Shown here piece after piece: positions 44,240-52,891 of a DNA stretch of 64,000 nucleotides (the stretch's first letter is position 1; each line of letters starts with the position of its first letter). Both the position numbers and the translations under genes were made by a program. The notes under the pieces are model-generated. The model had not been told where the DNA came from. It made no database searches and worked only from the letters and a program-made list of their open reading frames with translations. Source of the DNA: JBNLBS01 sp050303415 (GTDB lineage: Bacteria; Pseudomonadota; Gammaproteobacteria; Methylococcales; Methylomonadaceae); NCBI GenBank assembly GCA_050303415.1, contig JBNLBS010000021.1, forward strand, positions 1 to 64,000. Direction: 5' to 3'.

Positions 44240-44851
44240 ATGCAACCTTATAACAAACATGAAAGTATTGCTGCGTTAATGAATCGTAGTAATGTTGATA
44301 CTGACCAGATTATTCCCAAACAATTTCTTAAGAAAGTGGAACGTAGCGGTTTTGGTAAACACTTGTTTCATGACTGGCGTTTTAATGAAGATGGCAGTGA
44401 TAATCCTGAGTTCGAACTTAATAAACCGGCTTTTAAGGGTGCTAAGATCTTAGTAGTCGGTGATAACTTCGGATGTGGCTCTTCACGTGAACATGCGCCG
44501 TGGGCAATTGCCGATTACGGTTTTAACACTATTATTTCCACCAGCTATGCGGATATATTTTACAATAACTGTTTTAAAAACAGCATACTGCCTATTGTCG
44601 CCAGCAAAGATCAGTTGGCGGCATTAATGCAGGAAATATCGGCTAACGAAGGTGTCCGTTTTACGGTTGATCTGGAAAACCAGGAAATATCAACGCCTGC
44701 CGGGAATGGTTTCAAATTTGATGTAGACCCTTTCCGTAAGGAAAATCTGATTAAAGGTTTGGACGATATTGGTCTGACCTTGCAGCATGCAGACAAAATA
44801 GATCAGTATGAAGAAAAGCACAAGCAAGCCTATCCTTGGCTTTGGGCTTAA
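44240..44851 (+). CDS. leuD: 3-isopropylmalate dehydratase small subunit
   Basis: The small swivel-domain subunit partnering LeuC, 203 residues. NVDTDQIIPKQFLK and the GDNFGCGSSREHAPWAI loop are diagnostic. The usual leuB gene does not follow; a citramalate synthase-type gene does. Confidence 0.96.
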   Translation: MQPYNKHESIAALMNRSNVDTDQIIPKQFLKKVERSGFGKHLFHDWRFNEDGSDNPEFELNKPAFKGAKILVVGDNFGCGSSREHAPWAIADYGFNTIISTSYADIFYNNCFKNSILPIVASKDQLAALMQEISANEGVRFTVDLENQEISTPAGNGFKFDVDPFRKENLIKGLDDIGLTLQHADKIDQYEEKHKQAYPWLWA

Positions 44852-44869
44852 ATCTCCATACAATTTGGT

Positions 44870-44896
44870 TGGGTTAGACGATGTCTAACCCAACAG
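44870..44896. repeat. Perfect 12-bp inverted repeat between leuD and cimA
   Basis: GTTGGGTTAGAC (44870-44881) pairs perfectly with GTCTAACCCAAC (44885-44896) around GAT. There is no T-tract after it. The TTGGGTTAG/CTAACCCAA core resembles widespread dispersed REP-like repeats, though only one copy is in this window. A transcription or mRNA-stability role is an alternative. Confidence 0.6.
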
Positions 44897-44932
44897 CAAG
44901 ATAATAAATTTAGTATTTCCTAGGCAATAAAC

Positions 44933-46483
44933 ATGTCCACACAACCCCGGCATATCCAATTAATGGATACTACGCTACGTGATGGCGAACAAACACAAGG
45001 CGTATCTTTTTCACCTGACGAAAAAGTCAATATTGCCAAAGCACTCCTGCAATCATTACAGGTAGATCGTATTGAAGTTGCATCAGCCCGGGTTTCCGAA
45101 GGTGAAAAAAAAGCGGTCACTCGAATTAATGAATGGGCTAACCAGGAAGGCTTTGACGGTCGCGTAGAAATATTGGGTTTTGTCGATCATACTCTTAGTG
45201 TTGATTGGATACTTGAGACCGGCGGCAGCGTCATTAACCTGTTGACCAAAGGCAGTGAAAAACATTGCCGGGACCAATTGGGTAAAACGCTGGAACAACA
45301 TGTAAATGATATCCTCAAAACCGTTAACTATGCTTTAGGTAAGGGATTGACAGTTAATGTTTATTTGGAGGACTGGTCCAATGGTTATATGGATAATCGG
45401 GATTATGTTTATGCGTTGATGGACAGTCTGCAACGTACAGGCATCAGTCATTTTATGTTGCCGGATACCTTGGGGGTCATGGCACCTGACGAGGTGTATG
45501 AAAGCTTGGGGGATATGTGTCATCGATATCCTGAACTGCAATTTGATTTTCACCCCCATAATGATTACGGTTTGGCTACGGCCAATGTTATGGCTGCAGT
45601 GCGTGCCGGTATTAATGCCATACACTGCACAGTAAACTGCTTGGGTGAGCGCGCGGGTAATGCTTCCTTGGCGCAGGTTGCTGTAGTGCTGCGAGATAAG
45701 ATGAATATGGAGTTATCGGTCGACGAAAGTCATCTGGTACGCATCAGTAATATGGTGGAAAATTTCTCCGGCAAACGTGTAGCAGCCAATGCGCCTATTA
45801 TTGGTGCTGACGTGTTTACCCAAACGGCTGGAATTCATGCGGACGGTGATCATAAGGGGGGCTTATATAAAAGTCGATTAGTCCCGGAACGCTTCTCGCG
45901 TATACATAGTTATGCATTGGGAAAAATGAGCGGTAAAGCCTCCCTAAAGAAAAACCTGGAATTACTGGAACTGGATCTTTCTGAAGAAAATCAAAAAAAG
46001 GTACTTGCCCGTATTGTTAAATTAGGCGATTCAAAACAAACCATTACCACAGATGATCTTCCCTTTATCATCGCTGATGTATTGGAAAGTAAAAATTATC
46101 AGCATATTAAGCTACTAAATTGCTCCATTACCAGCGGTTTAAATTTGGAAGCAACCGTTAGTATACGAGTTGATGTGGGCGGGGAAATACATCTAGCATC
46201 CGGTTCAGGTAATGGTGGTTTTGATGCATTTATTGACGCTATCAATAAAGTTATGAAGCTGCATGACTATACTTTACCAGCATTAAAGGACTACGAAGTC
46301 AGGATTCCAAAAGGCGGGCACACCAATGCATTGACCGAATGTATTATCACCTGGGATTGTGATAATAGGACGCGCAGAACGCGAGGTGTGCACTCAAACC
46401 AGGTTTTTGCTGCTGTCCTTGCCACACTAAGAATTATAAATATTCAACTGCATGAACGAACAAAGATAGAAAGTTCAAATTAG
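44933..46483 (+). CDS. cimA: Citramalate synthase (leptospiral CimA type)
   Basis: A 516-residue enzyme of the isopropylmalate/citramalate synthase family. The DRE-TIM barrel starts LMDTTLRDGEQTQGVSFS, with metal ligands in FHPHNDYGLA. The C-terminal LeuA-type regulatory domain spans about 390-510. The VDRIEVASARVSEGE, NVYLEDWSNG and GKRVAANAPIIGADVFTQTAG segments follow the leptospiral CimA pattern rather than LeuA. It would condense pyruvate and acetyl-CoA to (R)-citramalate for isoleucine synthesis, with LeuCD as the next step. An isopropylmalate synthase role is the main alternative. Confidence 0.78.
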   Translation: MSTQPRHIQLMDTTLRDGEQTQGVSFSPDEKVNIAKALLQSLQVDRIEVASARVSEGEKKAVTRINEWANQEGFDGRVEILGFVDHTLSVDWILETGGSVINLLTKGSEKHCRDQLGKTLEQHVNDILKTVNYALGKGLTVNVYLEDWSNGYMDNRDYVYALMDSLQRTGISHFMLPDTLGVMAPDEVYESLGDMCHRYPELQFDFHPHNDYGLATANVMAAVRAGINAIHCTVNCLGERAGNASLAQVAVVLRDKMNMELSVDESHLVRISNMVENFSGKRVAANAPIIGADVFTQTAGIHADGDHKGGLYKSRLVPERFSRIHSYALGKMSGKASLKKNLELLELDLSEENQKKVLARIVKLGDSKQTITTDDLPFIIADVLESKNYQHIKLLNCSITSGLNLEATVSIRVDVGGEIHLASGSGNGGFDAFIDAINKVMKLHDYTLPALKDYEVRIPKGGHTNALTECIITWDCDNRTRRTRGVHSNQVFAAVLATLRIINIQLHERTKIESSN

Positions 46484-46727
46484 CCGGGGTTTTATAAATA
46501 AAACAATCCTTCCTTACGCTTGTGCGAACTTTTTTAAATCTCTTATCGGGCTTAAGACAATCGTTAAAGTTTTCGAATTCAATTCTGTCTGCGCTTGTCA
46601 AATACATGACAGCAGAAATTTCGACGTTTTCAAATATATCAATGGCTTTTGGTTTAAAGCCGGTCGAAGCTTTTAACTAAAGCAATATCGACGTACTGTA
46701 TTCATACAATTTAATAAAGGCAAAATA

Positions 46728-47138
46728 ATGAGCATCCAGTCTATTCTAATCAAAATTATTATCAAAATGACGCCAAACATTTTGATTGTTTGGGTATCAA
46801 ATATCGTATTAAAAGGTATTGCCGAACTGTTGAAGTTTAACTTCGATGTCGATGAACGAAAACTTTACGTTAAAACCAGATTATACGGCGAAGAAGAGAC
46901 GATTGAAGTCTGGCTGGAAGATTTTGCTGTGTTCAACGATGGCGAAGGATACCGGTTTATTATTCATCATGCTCGATCAGACAGGCCTTGGTTGAATAAT
47001 CTATTAGGCAGAGTGCTTGGTAAAGCTTGGAAAATACCTGCATTACCTCAATTTTCAGCACAACTTGATTTAATTGCCGAGCTATTTAAAGAAAAACCGT
47101 CTGCTTTGCCAGTTGAGCCGGGAACTTCTGAAAACTGA
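46728..47138 (+). CDS. Hypothetical protein of 136 residues
   Basis: No recognised family. The N-terminal 34 residues are hydrophobic (ILIKIIIKMTPNILIVWVSN) and could form a membrane helix. The rest is mixed beta and alpha, with GEEETIEVWLEDFAVFNDGEGYRFIIHHARSD as a striking segment. It stands alone between cimA and the polyketide genes. Its relation to either is unknown. The gap of 244 bp upstream shows no clear promoter. Confidence 0.65.
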   Translation: MSIQSILIKIIIKMTPNILIVWVSNIVLKGIAELLKFNFDVDERKLYVKTRLYGEEETIEVWLEDFAVFNDGEGYRFIIHHARSDRPWLNNLLGRVLGKAWKIPALPQFSAQLDLIAELFKEKPSALPVEPGTSEN

Positions 47139-47563
47139 ATGGGTTAGCGTTTATTATTAGCCGCCAAGGGAGGTTGGGTGACTTAACTGAAGGTATAAAA
47201 GACCAACTGACGAAGTTTTTCAAAATTTAACATAGCGCTGGGACGGGATGTTCTATGTTAAATTTTTTTACCTATTTAACTATCAATTAGCCGTACGAGT
47301 TTAGAATTTTGATCTTCAGCAAAAATTAAAATTCAGATAGCAGAAATGTAATAGCCTTTTCTAACTTGCCTTCAATAGAAAATTTTAGTCTTCCACTGGC
47401 TGAATTAACGATTGACAGAACAACTTATCCATCGACAATTCATACCTTACTCCAGACTTTTCAAATTTTAGTCAGGCACTAATTTAATATCAAATTTGTT
47501 TAACTGAGGTTTCTGAAATAGAATGCATGGGATAGTTTTACTAGGATGGTAGGATAAGTTTGC
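47139..47563. other. Intergenic region upstream of the polyketide synthase genes
   Basis: About 425 bp, A/T-rich. It holds the hairpin at 47222-47266 and two copies of AAATTTTAGTC at 47380-47390 and 47463-47473, 83 bp apart. No open frame with a good start and no lux-box-like palindrome were seen. It must contain the promoter of the polyketide operon, but no convincing -35/-10 pair could be picked. Confidence 0.5.
47222..47266 (+). terminator. Hairpin with perfect 14-bp stem and T-tract
   Basis: AAAATTTAACATAG (47222-47235) pairs perfectly with CTATGTTAAATTTT (47253-47266) around a 17-nt loop, followed by TTT. It is probably the terminator of the preceding 136-residue gene. The A/T-rich stem and long loop are unusual, so an operator is an alternative. 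Confidence 0.55.
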
Positions 47564-50500
47564 ATGACTGTTAATGAAAAAATGACTGCGCTTACGCCTT
47601 TACAAAAGGCGTTTATGGCTATTGAGAAACTTCAGGCCAAGCTGGATGCATATAAAACAAACAGTCATGAACCTATTGCCGTCATCGGTATGGCATGCCG
47701 TTTTCCCGGAGGTGCTGATAATTTAGAGAAATTTTGGCAATTATTACTGGATGAAACGGATGCTGTTCAGCCAATTCCCGAACAACGTTGGCCGCATAAG
47801 GACTATTATGACCCAACCGGTGAGAAACCCAATACGACCTATGTAAATGAAGCGGCTTTTATAGGTCAGGTCGATGGTTTTGACGCTGAATTCTTTGGCA
47901 TACCGCCGCGCGAAGCAAACAGTATAGACCCACAACATCGTTTGTTACTGGAACTGGCGCATGAGTCATTACAACATGCCGGTATCGCCAGCTCCCGACT
48001 AAAAAACACGCAGACCGGCGTGTTTATCGGCATCGGGCAGCATGATTATCTGCAATTATTAAGGGAAACTGCAGATACTGACGGAGAAGAACTATATACC
48101 GGCACCGGTAATGGTTTTTGTTTTGCATCGGGGCGCTTGTCCTATCTGTTAGGATTGCAGGGGCCTAGTTTTTCCATTGATACGGCCTGTTCATCTTCGC
48201 TGGTTGCCTTACATCAGGCCTGTCTAAGTCTGCGTGCCGGCGAATGTAATCTGGCATTAACCGGTGGGGTGCAGTTAATGTTATCACCGGCAGCGTTTAT
48301 TTTAATGTCAGGTTCCCATGCGCTGGCAAAAGATGGGCGCTGTAAAAGCTTTTCAGCTGCAGCAGATGGCTATGGGCGCGGTGAGGGTGCCGGCATGATT
48401 GCGCTGAAGCGCTTATCGGATGCTCAACGTGATGGCGATCGAATCGTCGCTGTTATTAAGGGCTCGGCGGTTGATCATGACGGCCGCAGCAGCGGCTTGA
48501 CGGTGCCCAATGGTCGAGCTCAACGGGCTTTATTAAAGCAGCTTTTATCCGTATCCAATATCTCTGCCGATGAATTAAGCTATGTCGAAACGCATGGCAC
48601 CGGGACCGAACTCGGTGACCCGATTGAATATAAAGCGCTGGCTGAAGTGTTGCGTGAGTACTCAACTGAACCGCTAATGATAGGCTCGGTTAAAAGCAAT
48701 ATTGGCCATCTGGAGGCGGCGGCGGGCATTGCCGGTTTAATAAAACTGGCATTAATGGTTCAAAAACATAAAATTCCCGCCAGTTTGCATTTTGATCAGC
48801 CAAATCCAAATATTTCCTGGCAGGATCACCCGATTAATGTGGTTACCAAAACTAGTGACTGGCTGCAGACTGATAAAACAGCTATGGGACTGGTCAGTTC
48901 ATTTGGTTTAAGCGGCACTAATGGTCAGGTGGTGGTGGCCGAGGCACCAAAAAGGGAACAAACACGTCAGCAAGAAACCAGTTGTGTTTTTAAGCTGTCG
49001 GCCAAAACGGCCCCGGCGCTTAGCGACTGGGTTGATCAACATCTTCAGGTCTTGAATCAATTAGCATCAGATCAATTGGCGGATTTTTGCTTTACCGCCA
49101 ATATTGGCCGAGATGATTTTGATTGGCGAATTGCGACAGTCATTAAGGATATTGAACAGCTTCGAGGCTTTTTGCAAAGCGTACAAAATAATAACAAGTT
49201 GATTCAGGTCGATAAAAAACCGTTTGCACCGGTGTTTTTGTTTTCCGGTCAGGGCAGTGTTAAAGCCGGAGCCGGATCGGACTTGTTTATCAGTCAGCCG
49301 GTATTTAAGGCCAGTTTGTTAGCGTGTGACAAGGCCTTAAAAAAACAACAGCATATCGGCATATATGCTTTGCTTTACGAATCAAATTCAGCAATCCTGC
49401 TTAAGCAGACTCAACATGAGCAAGTGGCCTTGTTTGCATTGCAATATGCGTTGGCAAACATGTGGCTGTCCTTTGGCATTAAACCGGCAATGGTTTTGGG
49501 ACATAGTGTGGGGGAATTCGCTGCCGCCTGTATTGCCGGTGTTGTAGACCTGGATTCAGCGATAAAGATCCTGCTTGTGAGAGCCAGACTGATGCAGGCC
49601 ATGCCGGAAAACGGTCAGATGCAAGCGCTTTACGCGACTCAGCAAGCTGTTAGGGGTTTATTATCCGGTCTGGAGGATCAATTGGCTATTGCTGCGGTAA
49701 ATGCACCCGAACAAGTGGTGGTGTCCGGTGCTGCCGAGGCCATGCAAACGCTATTAATCAAGGCTCAGGAGCAAGGCATACAGAGTAGGGCATTGCCCGT
49801 AAGCCGGGGATTTCATTCGCCCCAGGTAGAACCTGTATTAACTGAATTTAAAGCCTGTTTAAGTTCGATAATATTCAACCGGCCGCAGATAACTTTTATT
49901 TCCACCGTAACCGGTCAACAGGAAACTGAGAAATTAACGATGCCGGACTACTGGTTACAACATGCCAGGCAACCGGTATTGTTTCACCAGGCTTTGACCT
50001 GCGTCCGACAACTGGGAACTGACTTTTTTATTGAAATGGCTGCGCGGCCGGTATTAACGCCGTTGTGTCTACAGGAATCAGTAAACGCATATTGTTGTTT
50101 AGATGATAAAGAATCTGACTGGTTTAATAGCCAGAAAATAGTGGCGGCTTTATATCAACATGGCGCCCAACCGGACTGGCCGGCGTTTTATCGGGAACGC
50201 CGGCAACAAATAATCGATCTGCCGAATTATCCCTGGCAACGAAAGCGTCACTGGTTTAAACCGGCAGCAAACAAGCCAAAGCCGGTAACTGGCCCTGAAT
50301 TGCATCCGATGCTGGAACAGAGGTTACGTTCTCCTTTACTGGATAATATTTTGTACCAGGGACGAATCGGTGCACAAAATTTACCTTTCTTGCTGGATCA
50401 CCGGGTTTTCGATCATATTGTGGTCGCCGGTGCCTGCCATTTATCCGCCTTGCTTGCTATTGGCCGGGAGTTATTTGATAACTTAGGCTTTTCAATTGAA

Positions 50501-52891
50501 CAGATTGAATTTAATGAAGCGTTGAGCTTGAATGAACAGGATCAACGCGTGTTGCAGATTTGTCTTTCATCGACAGACAAGCAGCATTATAAAGCTCAAG
50601 CCATTACTTTACTTGATGAACAGCAAACGGATTATCAGTCTCATCTGCTGGCGGAGTTATGCGTTTTGCAAGACGGGCAAAGGCAGAATCTAAATTTCGC
50701 AGATTTTCGTCAACAATGTGAAGAATTAATCGATGTGAGCGGTTTTTACCGATTATTGTTTTCTCAGCAAGTACAGCTGGGCGGTAGTTTTCGCTGGTTT
50801 AAGACCATTCATAAAGGTAAACACCAGGCTTTTGCGGAAATGCGTAAAGCAGATTCCTCAGAACGGGCTTTTGGTTTGCCGCCCGGTTTAATTGATGCCT
50901 GTTTTCAATTACTGGGAACAGCCGTTCCTGAGCAATATACCGATACCTATATTCCGGTCGGTATTCAGCAGTTGCTGGTACAGGGCGAAATGCCTGAAGA
51001 GCTGTATTGCTATGCGGTTTTGGATCAGGATGGTTTGGGTGAAAAAGGTGTGGTTTCCGGGGATGTTTATCTGCTGGATCAACAGGGTAAGCCCTTTGTC
51101 ACGTTAACTGCAGTCAGTTTGCGTAAAGCGGATCAAAAATTAATACAGCAGGCTTTAACCGATACTAGAAATTTTTATCATACCAAATGGCTGCAGATTG
51201 GTTTGGCTGATGAATATGATGTCATCCAAGAGGATGAGGAATATCTTTTTGTCGGCAATGAGTTGGCCGAGAAAATTGCATCAGCCGCCGATTTTGCAAA
51301 TTACTTAAGCCTTGAGGATTTTGTCGCGCTAAAAAGTTGCTCCGCGCAAACAGTCATTTTTTGTCTTGATATTCAACCTTTGCAAACTCAACTTTTTGAA
51401 CAGGTCCAGCAGCAGATTGAACTGGGGGTTCAATTTCTACAACGCGTTATTAAGTTCTCAGAAGGCTCTATCCCTAAACCGCTGTTTTTGAGTCAACAAA
51501 AAAGAGACTGTCTGACGACAGATCTGGTTGACCTGTGTGGGGAAAGCATCGCCGGATTGCTGCGCTGTTTTAATAATGAATATCCTTCAAATCAGTGCCG
51601 GTGGCTGGATTTTGACAACGCAACCTTAACCGAGCTTGTTAAATTAATAAATGTCCTGCCTATGGAAACGGAAATTGCCTTACGTTCAGGTCAATTATTT
51701 GTTCCCAGGCTTCATGGCACAAAACAATTGGATGATGTTAAAGATCAGGACTGGCGTGGAGCATATTTGATTACCGGCGGCTCCGGCGCTTTGGCCAGGC
51801 AAACAATGAATTGGCTAATTGAAAAAGGCATTAAACATTTTATCCTGGTGTCACGTCATGGAATGCCTCAGTCATCTGTTCAGTATCTAGAGGATATCAG
51901 GCGACAAGGGATTGAAGTAAATGAAGAGCGGGGGGATATTGCCGATGCCGGTTTTGTACAGTCGGTTTTAAACAGATATGCAGACAATTTGAAAGGCATT
52001 ATTCATGCAGCGGGTGTACTGAATGATAGCGCTATAGCAAACCTGACCGCTGAGCAGATTAAACAGGTTTTACAACCCAAAGTAGCTGGTTTATGGAATC
52101 TGCATCAATACAGTTTGCCGCTGGAACTGGATCATTTCATTGCCTATTCATCCGTTGCCTCTTTGTTGGGAGCGCCGGGACAGGGGAATTATGCCGCAGC
52201 CAACAGTTTTATGGATGCATTGATGCGTTGGCGCCATCAGCAGGGATTGCCGGGGCTGAGTATCAACTGGGGCCCCTGGACAGGACAGGGAATGGCCGAT
52301 AGACAGCAAGATACCCAGCTGGCGGAAATTGGTGTGACAAAGATTTCTTACGAACAGGCATTTACCTGCCTGGACCGGTTGTGTACTGCTAATATGCCTC
52401 AGTTTGGTTATTTTGTTATCGATTGGAATAAATTCAAATACAACCCGTCCTCATTAACGCAGACATTCAGGCCTAAAGCTCATTCCGTCCTCCAGATAAA
52501 GACGATTATGCTGCAACAACGGTTATCCAATATACCCGCACCACAGCGGCATCATTTCTTGCGTGATTATTTACTGGCCGAAGTACGCAGCGTTCTGGGG
52601 TTAAATGAATCAGATCCGTTGGCAGCAGATGCAGGTTTTTCAGAATTGGGTATGGATTCGTTAATGACACTGGAGTTAAAAAACCGATTACAAAAAACCG
52701 TTGAAGCTAAACTGCCGTCGACATTAGCATTTAAATATCCATCGGTGGATGAGTTGTCGGCATTTTTCAGGAATGAAATTTTTACCGATTTGTTCGTCGA
52801 TAAACAAGAAGTCGAATTGGCCGAAGAGGAAGAAGATATACTTCAAATGCTGGAACAAGAGTTAATGCAACTTGACGGTGAGGAGCTATAG
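47564..52891 (+). CDS. Type I polyketide synthase module 1 (KS-AT-DH-KR-ACP)
   Basis: A 1,775-residue single-module synthase. A short coiled-coil N-terminus (residues 1-35) leads into KS (about 36-460) with C209, H344 and H382. AT (about 555-830) has S648 in GHSVGE and GFH in RGFHSP, a malonyl-type motif. DH (about 912-1190) has H946 and D1111, but the usual HxxxGxxxxP reads HxxxDxxxxA. A pseudo-reductase half and KR (about 1395-1590) follow, with S1530, Y1543 and LND, a B-type mark. ACP has S1699. No ER and no loading domain. AGGAT lies 8 nt before the ATG. The C-terminus is acidic, a likely docking tail. Confidence 0.93.
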   Translation: MTVNEKMTALTPLQKAFMAIEKLQAKLDAYKTNSHEPIAVIGMACRFPGGADNLEKFWQLLLDETDAVQPIPEQRWPHKDYYDPTGEKPNTTYVNEAAFIGQVDGFDAEFFGIPPREANSIDPQHRLLLELAHESLQHAGIASSRLKNTQTGVFIGIGQHDYLQLLRETADTDGEELYTGTGNGFCFASGRLSYLLGLQGPSFSIDTACSSSLVALHQACLSLRAGECNLALTGGVQLMLSPAAFILMSGSHALAKDGRCKSFSAAADGYGRGEGAGMIALKRLSDAQRDGDRIVAVIKGSAVDHDGRSSGLTVPNGRAQRALLKQLLSVSNISADELSYVETHGTGTELGDPIEYKALAEVLREYSTEPLMIGSVKSNIGHLEAAAGIAGLIKLALMVQKHKIPASLHFDQPNPNISWQDHPINVVTKTSDWLQTDKTAMGLVSSFGLSGTNGQVVVAEAPKREQTRQQETSCVFKLSAKTAPALSDWVDQHLQVLNQLASDQLADFCFTANIGRDDFDWRIATVIKDIEQLRGFLQSVQNNNKLIQVDKKPFAPVFLFSGQGSVKAGAGSDLFISQPVFKASLLACDKALKKQQHIGIYALLYESNSAILLKQTQHEQVALFALQYALANMWLSFGIKPAMVLGHSVGEFAAACIAGVVDLDSAIKILLVRARLMQAMPENGQMQALYATQQAVRGLLSGLEDQLAIAAVNAPEQVVVSGAAEAMQTLLIKAQEQGIQSRALPVSRGFHSPQVEPVLTEFKACLSSIIFNRPQITFISTVTGQQETEKLTMPDYWLQHARQPVLFHQALTCVRQLGTDFFIEMAARPVLTPLCLQESVNAYCCLDDKESDWFNSQKIVAALYQHGAQPDWPAFYRERRQQIIDLPNYPWQRKRHWFKPAANKPKPVTGPELHPMLEQRLRSPLLDNILYQGRIGAQNLPFLLDHRVFDHIVVAGACHLSALLAIGRELFDNLGFSIEQIEFNEALSLNEQDQRVLQICLSSTDKQHYKAQAITLLDEQQTDYQSHLLAELCVLQDGQRQNLNFADFRQQCEELIDVSGFYRLLFSQQVQLGGSFRWFKTIHKGKHQAFAEMRKADSSERAFGLPPGLIDACFQLLGTAVPEQYTDTYIPVGIQQLLVQGEMPEELYCYAVLDQDGLGEKGVVSGDVYLLDQQGKPFVTLTAVSLRKADQKLIQQALTDTRNFYHTKWLQIGLADEYDVIQEDEEYLFVGNELAEKIASAADFANYLSLEDFVALKSCSAQTVIFCLDIQPLQTQLFEQVQQQIELGVQFLQRVIKFSEGSIPKPLFLSQQKRDCLTTDLVDLCGESIAGLLRCFNNEYPSNQCRWLDFDNATLTELVKLINVLPMETEIALRSGQLFVPRLHGTKQLDDVKDQDWRGAYLITGGSGALARQTMNWLIEKGIKHFILVSRHGMPQSSVQYLEDIRRQGIEVNEERGDIADAGFVQSVLNRYADNLKGIIHAAGVLNDSAIANLTAEQIKQVLQPKVAGLWNLHQYSLPLELDHFIAYSSVASLLGAPGQGNYAAANSFMDALMRWRHQQGLPGLSINWGPWTGQGMADRQQDTQLAEIGVTKISYEQAFTCLDRLCTANMPQFGYFVIDWNKFKYNPSSLTQTFRPKAHSVLQIKTIMLQQRLSNIPAPQRHHFLRDYLLAEVRSVLGLNESDPLAADAGFSELGMDSLMTLELKNRLQKTVEAKLPSTLAFKYPSVDELSAFFRNEIFTDLFVDKQEVELAEEEEDILQMLEQELMQLDGEEL

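Noticed and set aside
46606..46680. 24-codon frame in the gap after cimA
   Set aside because: No Shine-Dalgarno and no recognisable features; too short to support.
47270..47563. Quorum-sensing lux-type box upstream of the PKS operon
   Set aside because: No 18-20 bp palindrome with CTG/CAG ends was found, and no LuxI/LuxR gene is in the window.
51180..51760. Possible enoylreductase between DH and KR in module 1
   Set aside because: No NADPH-binding glycine motif of an ER; the segment fits the structural half of the ketoreductase, and total length leaves no room for an ER.
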